From: Rhodoferax sp.
GTDB lineage: Bacteria > Pseudomonadota > Gammaproteobacteria > Burkholderiales > Burkholderiaceae_C
DNA: 15,144 nucleotides
Assembly: GCA_030683195.1 (NCBI GenBank)
Contig: JAUXQA010000177.1
Location: 1-15,144, forward strand
Direction: 5' to 3'
Each line of letters begins with the position of its first letter. Position 1 is the first letter of the stretch. Positions 6,217-12,399 of the stretch are shown here, in pieces. The position numbers and the translations under genes are program-made. Below the pieces are notes generated by a model that saw only the letters and a list, made by a program, of their open reading frames with translations, ran no database searches and was not told the DNA's origin.

Positions 6217-7757
6217 TCAAATTCCAGTCCGAGTTGGTGGCTGTCTGCCTTCGTTTGGGTGCGCGAGTTGGTGCGACGCTGGCGCAAGCCATGTTTGGCC
6301 ACAATGGCCGCCTTGGCTGCGCGCACCTTGGGTTGCGCCCGCAGGGCATGCAGGCGTTGCTTGGCGGCGCGGGTGGCTATTTCCAGGTCCACCAACGGCA
6401 TGGCAATGTCCACGCCCACCTGAACGCCGTAGCGCTCCTGCAAATCAGCTGGCATGCGCCAAGGTTCAAACAGCCAGGCGTCGGGTACCTTGCGCATGGC
6501 GGGCAGCCAGCGCCGCACAAAGTGGCCTTGCGGGTCGTGGTCTTGCGCCTGTTTGATGGGGTTGTAGACCCGCGTGGTGTTGATGCCGGTAGTGCCTGAC
6601 TGCATTTGCATCTGGCTCCAGTGGATGCCGGGCTCGTAGTCCAGAAACTGCCGCGCCAGCCACAGGCCCACGCCTCGCCAGTGCAGCCACAGCGGGTAGG
6701 CAGCCACCGACACCAGCATGGCCCGCATGCGAAAGTTGATCCAGCCGGTTTCCCGCAGCATCACCACGCATGCATCCACCATGGGCCAGCCGGTGCGCCC
6801 GGCCACCAGGGCGTCAAAGTGGGCACAATTCCAGTCCGGCTCGCGCAGGCCGTCGTAACCCCGGTGCACGTTGCGCCATTCCAGCTCGGGCTCGCTCTCC
6901 AGCTTTTGAATGAAATGGCAATGCCAGAACAGCCGGCTGGTGAAAGCAGTGAGGCCGCGTTTGTGGTGGCCACTCTCGGTGGGGAGCCGTTGGGTTTGTC
7001 GGCGTGTGGCTTGCACGACTTCGCGCATGCTCAGGCATCCGTATGCCAGGTACGGCGAAAGCCGCGAGCAGGCGCTGGGGGCCGACAGAGGTGAGGAGAT
7101 GCCACCCCGGTATTGGGCAGACCGGTCCTCCAGGAAACTTTTGAGTACTGCCAAACCGGAGCGTCGGCCGCCTGGCTGCCGGTGGGGCGGCTGTTGATCG
7201 GCAAGCCCCAGCGCTTGTGGGCTTGGTGGGCTTTGGTTCACCCTTGCCTGCAGTGGCAGCGTGGCAAATCGCAGTTCGTCCAGCGCGGGGGTAGGCCAGC
7301 GCGGTGTGTTGGCGTGCGCCTGCCAGTGGGCTTGCCACAGGTTGCGGTCTTTGAGGCGGCGAATCACCCCAAATTGGGTGTATTCATGCCACGTTACACC
7401 GTGTTCCCGGCACCACCGGGCCACAGCCAGGTCGCGTTGGAACGTGACGTTGTTGCCCGTTTCTTCATGTGAGTGCAAAGCTGCGATGGGTGTGGCTGCG
7501 TGCAATTGGGCAAGCAGGGTGGTGACCTCGCCGCACAGCACATGCACCTGCCCGCCGTAATGGCTCATCTCCCGGTTGAGGTCGCGCAGACTCTCCAGAA
7601 TGAACTGGTAGTGCTGGTTACTGGCGTCGGGTTGGGCCCAAATGCCCGGTTCTATGGCATACAGGCACAGCACCGGGCCCTGGGCCGCAGCATGGTGCAG
7701 GGCCGCGTGATCGTGCAGACGCAGGTCGCGTTTGAACCAGACCACCTGAAGGCTCAT
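6213..7757 (-). CDS. Photolyase/cryptochrome-family flavoprotein (non-DASH, atypical active site)
   Basis: A 514-residue photolyase-superfamily protein starting MSLQVVWFKRDLRLHDHAAL. The antenna domain (about 1-135) is followed by the FAD domain with CSRLSPYLAYGCLSMREVVQ, SRLFWHCHFIQKLE, GRTGWPMVDACVVMLRETGW, DYEPGIHWSQMQMQSGTTG and RVYNPIKQAQDHDPQGHFVR, then RWLPAMRKVP. It is usually annotated deoxyribodipyrimidine photolyase, but by ungapped comparison with E. coli PhrB the Asn378 position is His, the Trp382 position is Met and the Glu274 position is Arg; the Trp277 and Trp359 positions remain Trp. Dimer repair should therefore not be assumed. I chose the ATG at 7755-7757, where the family's beta-strand 1 begins; the frame stays open to 7838 but that would add 27 unrelated residues and overlap the divergent gpx start. 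First gene of the operon with DUF2256 and Cry-DASH. Confidence 0.9.
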   Translation of the reverse strand: MSLQVVWFKRDLRLHDHAALHHAAAQGPVLCLYAIEPGIWAQPDASNQHYQFILESLRDLNREMSHYGGQVHVLCGEVTTLLAQLHAATPIAALHSHEETGNNVTFQRDLAVARWCREHGVTWHEYTQFGVIRRLKDRNLWQAHWQAHANTPRWPTPALDELRFATLPLQARVNQSPPSPQALGLADQQPPHRQPGGRRSGLAVLKSFLEDRSAQYRGGISSPLSAPSACSRLSPYLAYGCLSMREVVQATRRQTQRLPTESGHHKRGLTAFTSRLFWHCHFIQKLESEPELEWRNVHRGYDGLREPDWNCAHFDALVAGRTGWPMVDACVVMLRETGWINFRMRAMLVSVAAYPLWLHWRGVGLWLARQFLDYEPGIHWSQMQMQSGTTGINTTRVYNPIKQAQDHDPQGHFVRRWLPAMRKVPDAWLFEPWRMPADLQERYGVQVGVDIAMPLVDLEIATRAAKQRLHALRAQPKVRAAKAAIVAKHGLRQRRTNSRTQTKADSHQLGLEFE

Positions 7758-7836
7758 CGGTTCAAAGCCCCGCGAAACCAGGCGCCTGCAGAAGTCGGAT
7801 AAAGTTGAAAAGAAGCCCACATACCCGTACACGTTC
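7758..7836. promoter_or_regulatory. Divergent control region of the photolyase operon and gpx
   Basis: Seventy-nine bases lie between the chosen photolyase start and the gpx start and must hold elements for one or both directions; the gpx promoter may extend into the photolyase 5' end. I could not pick a convincing sigma-70 promoter, nor a clear ECF-type (TGATC/GGAAC-like) pair. Light- or singlet-oxygen control is expected from gene content only. Confidence 0.35.
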
Positions 7837-8421
7837 ATGAAAAATTTGCCTAATTTTGTTCTAGCCGCGATGTTGTCGCTTGTCTGGGGTGTTTACCCCG
7901 TGGCCCAGGCTCATGCCGCCCAACCTGCCAAAGATGCAGCAGCTTGTCCCAGCCTCCTGCAGCACCAATTTGCCCGTCTGCAAGACGAGGCACCGCAGAA
8001 CATGTGCCAGTACGCCGGCAAAACAATCCTGGTAGTCAATACCGCCAGCTACTGTGGCTTCACCAGCCAGTACCAAGGGCTGGAGGGGCTGTACGCCAAA
8101 TACCAAAAGCAGGGCTTGGTGGTGCTGGGTTTCCCGTCCAATGACTTTGGCAAACAGGAGCCGGGTTCGGCCAAGGAGATTGCCGACTTCTGCTTCAACA
8201 CCTATGGCGTGAAGTTCCCGATGATGAGCAAGACTGTGGTGTCCGGCCCGGGCAAGAACCCGTTTTACAAGGGGCTGGTTAACGCCACAGGGCAAGAGCC
8301 GGGCTGGAATTTTCACAAATACCTGATTGACCGAAACGGCAAGGTGGTGGGGAGTTTTCAAAGCGCCGTCAAACCTGACAGCCCCATGCTGGTGGCTGCC
8401 ATTGACAAGGCGTTGCGCTGA
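7837..8421 (+). CDS. gpx: Exported glutathione peroxidase-family protein
   Basis: A 194-residue thiol peroxidase of the glutathione peroxidase family, reducing H2O2 and lipid hydroperoxides. A signal peptide (about 1-27, ending AQAHA before AQPAKD) points to the periplasm. The catalytic Cys is Cys73 in NTASYCGFTSQY. The tetrad partners are visible as Gln107 (GKQEPG) and Trp157-Asn158 (GWNFHKYLIDRNGKVV). The FPCNQF motif of many members reads FPSNDF here, so its Cys is Ser. Cys119 (FCFNTYGVKFPM) sits where thioredoxin-dependent members carry the resolving Cys, suggesting a 2-Cys mechanism rather than true glutathione use. Two more Cys (37 and 57) lie in the mature N-terminus. The ATG at 7837 has no good ribosome site, but it is the start that keeps the signal peptide. 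It is divergent from the photolyase operon and 2 bp ahead of the TIGR03643 gene. Confidence 0.93.
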   Translation: MKNLPNFVLAAMLSLVWGVYPVAQAHAAQPAKDAAACPSLLQHQFARLQDEAPQNMCQYAGKTILVVNTASYCGFTSQYQGLEGLYAKYQKQGLVVLGFPSNDFGKQEPGSAKEIADFCFNTYGVKFPMMSKTVVSGPGKNPFYKGLVNATGQEPGWNFHKYLIDRNGKVVGSFQSAVKPDSPMLVAAIDKALR

Positions 8422-8423
8422 TC

Positions 8424-8687
8424 ATGGGCAAGCTCAAGACCCTGTTGGGTGAAGGCGATGTGTCCCGCATCATTGAGATGGCCTGGGAGGACCGCACCTC
8501 CTTTGAAGCCATCGAGCGGCTCTATAACTTGAACGAATCGCGGGTCATTGAACTGATGCGCCGGGAACTCAAGCCCAGCTCTTTTCGGATGTGGCGCAAG
8601 CGGGTCACAGGGCGGGTGACCAAACACGCGGCGCTGCGTTCGCCAGAGGTCAACCGGGCGTATTGCCCTACGCAATACAAGCCCTGA
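8424..8687 (+). CDS. TIGR03643 / DUF2805 family protein
   Basis: An 87-residue protein of unknown function that I recognise as TIGR03643 (DUF2805) from ISRIIEMAWEDRTSFEAIER-like, LNESRVIELMRREL, KPSSFRMWRKRV and GRVTKH. The product here begins MGKLKTLLGEGDVSRIIEMA. Residues 13-50 look like a helix-turn-helix: a helix, then SFEAIERLYNLNESRVIELM, as in small regulators; the basic MWRKRVTGR stretch that follows could contact nucleic acid. DNA binding is an inference. Members of this family commonly sit near photolyase/cryptochrome genes, as here. The start is 2 bp after the gpx stop, so the two are very likely co-transcribed. Confidence 0.85.
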   Translation: MGKLKTLLGEGDVSRIIEMAWEDRTSFEAIERLYNLNESRVIELMRRELKPSSFRMWRKRVTGRVTKHAALRSPEVNRAYCPTQYKP

Positions 8688-8720
8688 ACCAGTGGAGCCA
8701 AATTCGATCCACCCACAAAA

Positions 8721-8726
8721 AGGAGG
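8721..8726 (+). promoter_or_regulatory. Strong Shine-Dalgarno deciding the PhoX-like start
   Basis: AGGAGG sits seven bases ahead of the ATG at 8734-8736. It favours that start over the in-frame ATG at 8692, which lies upstream of this site and has no ribosome site of its own. Confidence 0.85.
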
Positions 8727-8733
8727 AAGCACT

Positions 8734-10656
8734 ATGAGCAAAGACTTCAGCAGCATGGAGGACAGTAACCGGTCTTCAAACCCCAGCATCCACGAGGTGC
8801 TGGCCGCCTCACGCAGAACGTTCCTTAAAGGCGGTGCGGCGATGTCGCTGGCGTCAGTGTTGGCCCCCTTGGCTGGTTGTGCGGCTTTGGCCAGTGGCCA
8901 ACCCAAGATCGGTTTCAAAGGGGTTGCGGTGGGCATGGGGGACGCCTTGGTCGTGCCCGATGGCTATGTGGCCACGCCCCTTGCGCCATGGGGCGAGCCG
9001 GTGGGGATCGCGGGCAACATGCCTGAATTCAAAATCGACGGCTCCAACACGGCGGCCGAGCAAGCGGTCCAAATGGGCATGCACCACGACGGACTGGCCT
9101 TTTTCTCTCTTGATGGCTCCCAGCGCGGCTTGATCGCCATCAACCACGAGTACACCGACGACGGCTTGTTGCATGTGGGCGGCTTCAAGAATATGGACCC
9201 CGAGAAGGTCCGAAAATCGCAAAATGCGCACGGTTTGTCCGTCATTGAAGTTGAACTGAGAAACGGCCAATGGGACATGGTTCGCCCCTCGCGCTACGCC
9301 CGCCGCTTCACGATGCAGGCACCCTTTACCCTGGGCGGCCCAGCTGCAGGCCATGTCCTGATGCGCACAGCAGCCGATCCTGCGGGGCGAACTGTCTTGG
9401 GTACGCTCAACAACTGCGCGAGCAGCAAAACACCCTGGGGCACGTACTTGTCGGGGGAGGAGAATTTTGCCTTTTACTTTGGAGGTGCCGACAAGCCCAC
9501 GCCGGACCAAACTCGCTGGGGCGCACGCAAGGATGGTTTGTATGCCTGGGACAAGCACGATGCGCGTTTTGACCTGAGGCAAAACCCCAACGAATACCAC
9601 CGTTTTGGCTGGGTGGTTGAAGTTGATCCGATGGACCCGGGCAGCACCCCGATCAAGCGCACGGCCCTGGGGCGTGCCGCCCACGAAGGTGCCTGGGTGG
9701 GAGTGACCAAAGACGGCCGCGCTGTGGTGTATTCAGGTGAAGATGCCCGCTTTGAATACATCTACAAATTCGTCAGCCGCGACCGAATCGCCCCGGCTGG
9801 CAACGGGCTGACCCAGGCACAAGCCAACAAGGAGCTACTGGACCACGGCACCCTGCATGTGGCCCGGTTTGATGCCGATGGCAAAGGCCACTGGCTGCCG
9901 CTGGTGCATGGACAAGGGCCGCTTGACGCTGCAAACGGCTTTGCTGACCAGGGTGAGGTGCTCATCAAGGCCCGCCAGGCCAGTGACCTGCTGGGCGGCA
10001 CCAAAATGGATCGCCCTGAGTGGTTGACCATTGATCCGGTCAGCGGTTGGGTTTATTGCACCCTGACCAACAACAGCCAGCGAGGCGAACCGGGCGAACC
10101 GGGCAAACCGGGTGTCGATGCGGCCAATCCACGGGCTAATAATGTCATGGGCCAGATCATTCGCTGGAAAGACGAGGGCGACTTCGACGGGCGCCGATTT
10201 GAATGGAACCACTTGGCTTTGGCGGGTGATCCGGCCAATGAGCGGGCAGAAGCCAGGGGCAACATCAAAGGCGACATTTACGCCTGCCCCGATGGCATCA
10301 CTTTTGACGCACGGGGTGTGTTGTGGATCCAGACCGACGCCCATGCCACCCAAATGTACAAGGGTGAGCTGGAACGCATTGGCAACAACCAGATGCTGGC
10401 CTGCGATCCGGTGAGCGGCGAGACTCGCCGTTTTCTGACCGGCCCCACCAATTGCGAAGTCACCGGTGTGGCGCTCACCCCGGATGGCAGCACCATGTTT
10501 GTGAGTATTCAGCATCCGGGCGAAACGCCCAGTGATCGCAGCGACCCTGCCGAGCCGGCCAAGTACTCCAACTGGCCCCAATACCTGCCTGGCGGCCGTC
10601 CAAGATCGTCGATCGTGGCGATCCGGAAGAAAGATGGTGGCGTCGTCGGAACCTGA
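8734..10656 (+). CDS. PhoX-family (DUF839) Tat-exported protein, putative alkaline phosphatase
   Basis: A 640-residue secreted beta-propeller protein of the PhoX/DUF839 family, whose characterised members are Ca2+/Fe3+-dependent alkaline phosphatases releasing phosphate from organic esters. A twin-arginine signal is clear: SRRTFLKGGAAMSLASVLAP (Arg27-Arg28), followed by LAGCAA, where Cys49 could be lipidated. Family blocks follow: GMHHDGLAFF (115-124), INHEYTDDG (136-144), LNNCASS and TPWGTYLSGEENF (225-245), NEYHRFGWVVEVDP, YSGEDARFEYIYKF, MDRPEWLTIDP and NNSQRGEPGEPGKPG. In Pseudomonas PhoX the motif reads LTCEEN; here the Cys position is Gly241, so iron binding and phosphatase activity are uncertain. 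The start is fixed by AGGAGG at 8721-8726. It lies 46 bp after the TIGR03643 gene and may be its own unit. Cofactor-folded cargo explains the Tat route. Confidence 0.88.
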   Translation: MSKDFSSMEDSNRSSNPSIHEVLAASRRTFLKGGAAMSLASVLAPLAGCAALASGQPKIGFKGVAVGMGDALVVPDGYVATPLAPWGEPVGIAGNMPEFKIDGSNTAAEQAVQMGMHHDGLAFFSLDGSQRGLIAINHEYTDDGLLHVGGFKNMDPEKVRKSQNAHGLSVIEVELRNGQWDMVRPSRYARRFTMQAPFTLGGPAAGHVLMRTAADPAGRTVLGTLNNCASSKTPWGTYLSGEENFAFYFGGADKPTPDQTRWGARKDGLYAWDKHDARFDLRQNPNEYHRFGWVVEVDPMDPGSTPIKRTALGRAAHEGAWVGVTKDGRAVVYSGEDARFEYIYKFVSRDRIAPAGNGLTQAQANKELLDHGTLHVARFDADGKGHWLPLVHGQGPLDAANGFADQGEVLIKARQASDLLGGTKMDRPEWLTIDPVSGWVYCTLTNNSQRGEPGEPGKPGVDAANPRANNVMGQIIRWKDEGDFDGRRFEWNHLALAGDPANERAEARGNIKGDIYACPDGITFDARGVLWIQTDAHATQMYKGELERIGNNQMLACDPVSGETRRFLTGPTNCEVTGVALTPDGSTMFVSIQHPGETPSDRSDPAEPAKYSNWPQYLPGGRPRSSIVAIRKKDGGVVGT

Positions 10657-10685
10657 ATCGTCGCTTTTGAAATTGCCTGGGGCCG

Positions 10686-11219
10686 CTATTTCGCTGATGC
10701 CCGTGGCTTGGGGTAACCCAGGCGCGCCAGTGCCTGCTTGACCCTTGCATCAAATGCGTCGCCCACCGTGTCTATGCCCTGATCCACCACGTTGCTGGCG
10801 TCGGTGATCTTGTTTTTGAGAAGGTCCGCATTGGTGTCGATGGCACCTCTGGCTTGGGACTCCAGTTTTTCACCCGCTTTGATCAAGGCCTCAAAAGCCT
10901 GCTCTCCCCGGGTGCCCGTAGTGGTGGTGACTTTGGCCAACGCGCCCAAGCCAGCAAGCCAGATCGCGCGCTGGGAGTCAATGAGTTTGAGCGAGGCGTC
11001 ACGTGTCAAATGAACCACTGTGTTGACTTTTTTCCGGCTTTTGGTGGCAACTTGTTTCAGGGTTGGACGTGCGGTTGGCGCAGATGGTTTGAGCTTGGTG
11101 TGGGCTGCCACCGTGCGGGTGCGCTTTCTGGCTGCGGCGACGGGCCGCGCAGCACGGGGTTTGCGGGTCAGGGTGGTCTTGGGAGCCTCGGCCTCTGCGC
11201 TGGTGGGGGTGGTCGCCAT
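10686..11219 (-). CDS. Phasin (polyhydroxyalkanoate granule-associated protein, PhaI/PhaF family)
   Basis: A 177-residue granule-coating protein. The phasin domain (about 72-170) contains DSQRAIWLAGLGALAKV, GEQAFEALIKAGEKLESQAR and a long amphipathic helix ending in AFDARVKQALARLGYPK, as in the PhaI/PhaF type. Such proteins coat PHA granules, set granule number and help distribute them. The first ~65 residues are Lys/Arg/Ala/Pro/Thr-rich and low in complexity, like the histone-like tail of PhaF but at the N-terminus rather than the C-terminus. Binding to the nucleoid is therefore plausible but inferred. The gene converges with the PhoX-like gene (29 bp between stops) and is divergent from the DUF1624 gene. 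No PHA synthase lies in the window. Confidence 0.88.
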   Translation of the reverse strand: MATTPTSAEAEAPKTTLTRKPRAARPVAAARKRTRTVAAHTKLKPSAPTARPTLKQVATKSRKKVNTVVHLTRDASLKLIDSQRAIWLAGLGALAKVTTTTGTRGEQAFEALIKAGEKLESQARGAIDTNADLLKNKITDASNVVDQGIDTVGDAFDARVKQALARLGYPKPRASAK

Positions 11220-11261
11220 GGGTACTTTCTGTGGGTTGATAAAACCGGCTTCCCGGGTCTT

Positions 11262-11289
11262 GGTGCCTCATGCTCAAGCCTGAGGCACC
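11262..11289. repeat. 28-bp inverted repeat between phasin and DUF1624 genes
   Basis: Arms GGTGCCTCA (11262-11270) and TGAGGCACC (11281-11289) are perfect complements. Inside them, GCT (11272-11274) pairs with AGC (11277-11279), so only one position pair breaks the symmetry outside the 2-base centre. It lies 43-70 bp upstream of the phasin start. It could be an operator for a dimeric repressor or a 5'-UTR hairpin of the phasin mRNA. No T-run follows on either strand, so it is not an intrinsic terminator. Confidence 0.75.
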
Positions 11290-11301
11290 GTCACACTGCA
11301 A

Positions 11302-11329
11302 ATTGTTGGTGACAATCGGGTATCGTCAA
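11302..11329 (-). promoter_or_regulatory. Candidate sigma-70 promoter for the phasin gene
   Basis: On the minus strand, TTGACG (11324-11329) and AACAAT (11302-11307) are separated by 16 bp, matching the -35 and -10 consensus at 5 and 4 of 6 bases. Transcription would begin near 11295, just ahead of the inverted repeat at 11262-11289, which is a sensible place for an operator. Judged by eye only. Confidence 0.35.
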
Positions 11330-12100
11330 ATGATGATCCGCAAAAACTCCCTCACTTTTTTCGGCCGATTTGAGGCCGTGGACGCCTTGCGCGGGCTGGC
11401 CATGGTCTGGATGACCGCGTTTCACTTTAGCTATGACCTCAATCACTTCGGTTTTTGGCAGCAGGATTTTTACCGCGACACTTTCTGGACTGGCCAGCGC
11501 ACGCTCATTCTGAGTCTGTTTTTATTTTGTGCCGGGCTGGGCCAGGCCATTGCCCTGGCTCAGGGGCAGAGCTGGCCCCGGTTTGGGCGTCGTTGGGCGC
11601 AGATCGCGGGTTGCGCGCTGCTGGTCAGCGCGGGTTCGTGGCTGATGTACCCGCAAAGTTTCATTTACTTTGGCGTGCTGCATGGCATGGCCCTGATGTT
11701 GATCATCGTGCGTCTCACAGCACACTGGGGCCGTTGGCTGTGGCTATGGGGCACTGTAGCAATTGCTATTAAATTTGTTTATGCCTACTTAATTATTACG
11801 CCGGCTACAGGCCATTTTGTTGAAATAATGAACTCCCCCCTGCTCAACTGGCTGGGCCTGGTCACCCGCAACCCGGTGACGGAAGACTACGTGCCGCTGC
11901 TGCCTTGGCTGGGGGTGATGTGGTGGGATGTGGCAGCAGGTAGGTGGTTGACGCGCCATCGCCCTGCATTTTTCACACAGCCCGTGCCAGCTCCGCTTAA
12001 ACCGTTGGTTTGGTTGGGCCGCTGGAGCTTGACGTATTACATGCTGCACCAGCCGGTATTAATTGGGGGGCTGATGGCGGTGAGCTGGGTGCTGAAGTAA
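11330..12100 (+). CDS. DUF1624 / heparan-alpha-glucosaminide N-acetyltransferase-like membrane protein
   Basis: A 256-residue polytopic membrane protein. The start of the conserved domain, GRFEAVDALRGLAMVWMTAF followed by HFSYDLNHFGFW, is the DUF1624 signature, containing the His in the first membrane helix that is typical of this family. The end, WLGRWSLTYYMLHQPVLIGG, is equally typical. About seven hydrophobic helices can be counted. Homology to human HGSNAT suggests transfer of an acyl group across the membrane onto an extracytoplasmic sugar, but the bacterial substrate is unknown. I start at the ATG at 11330-11332 (ATGATG, a second start is 3 bp on). The frame is open back to an ATG at 11270, but that lies inside the inverted repeat and would add 20 residues of no family likeness. 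Confidence 0.85.
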   Translation: MMIRKNSLTFFGRFEAVDALRGLAMVWMTAFHFSYDLNHFGFWQQDFYRDTFWTGQRTLILSLFLFCAGLGQAIALAQGQSWPRFGRRWAQIAGCALLVSAGSWLMYPQSFIYFGVLHGMALMLIIVRLTAHWGRWLWLWGTVAIAIKFVYAYLIITPATGHFVEIMNSPLLNWLGLVTRNPVTEDYVPLLPWLGVMWWDVAAGRWLTRHRPAFFTQPVPAPLKPLVWLGRWSLTYYMLHQPVLIGGLMAVSWVLK

Positions 12101-12399
12101 GGGGAGGCGAGCCGCACAGATTCATCAGCAAAGATATATCGCTACTGACCGAAGGTGGGTCAAGTCTGATCTTGTGTATTCCCGGAGCACTTCGCGCCAT
12201 TTGTTTTTTGTCAGTTGTCTGGATTGCAGCGTCAGAGGGGCTATATATGCTCAAATTAGTGAGCCTCTCACTCAGATTTACGATTAGGTGGCACTGTCCT
12301 TAATGCAGCGAAGCGAATATTCGTAAGCGTCGCCCGTTTTTGATGCCGCAGACTCTCAAGGAGAGACGAAATTTGCTACCAGAACTAAAAGGAAATCAG
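12101..12399. promoter_or_regulatory. Upstream region of the c-di-GMP enzyme gene
   Basis: Nearly 300 bases, visibly richer in A/T than the neighbours, with no convincing gene. Seen in it: a small perfect hairpin AGTGAG-CCT-CTCACT (12258-12272), a 10-bp palindrome CGAATATTCG (12314-12323), and an AT-rich TATATATG word at 12243-12250 that might serve as a -10 element with only a poor -35. No riboswitch was recognised. Confidence 0.35.
12389..12393 (+). promoter_or_regulatory. Ribosome binding site deciding the start of the GGDEF-EAL gene
   Basis: AAGGA lies six bases ahead of the ATG at 12400-12402. The in-frame TTG-ATG at 12340-12345 has no such site, so the shorter protein is preferred. Confidence 0.6.

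Noticed and set aside
6074..6349. 91-residue minus-strand frame covering the DUF2256 gene
   Set aside because: It is a frame-shifted reading of the DUF2256 gene and the end of the photolyase-like gene; the 49-codon frame carries the recognisable Cys4 protein.
7805..7836. TTGAAA...TACACG as a gpx promoter
   Set aside because: The -10 matches poorly and transcription would start at or inside the gpx start codon.
7758..7838. 27-codon N-terminal extension of the photolyase-like frame
   Set aside because: It overlaps the divergent gpx start and adds residues with no likeness to the family, whose first strand (VVWFKRDLRL) begins right after the ATG at 7757.
8692..8733. Upstream in-frame ATG for the PhoX-like protein
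   Set aside because: A strong AGGAGG lies between it and the next ATG at 8734, and the added residues are encoded across that ribosome site.
12289..12306. Sigma-54-like TGGCAC...TGC upstream of the c-di-GMP enzyme gene
   Set aside because: The GG and GC doublets are separated by 13 bases instead of the required 10.
12340..12399. Upstream TTG/ATG start for the GGDEF-EAL protein
   Set aside because: It has no ribosome site; the ATG at 12400 has AAGGA at good spacing.
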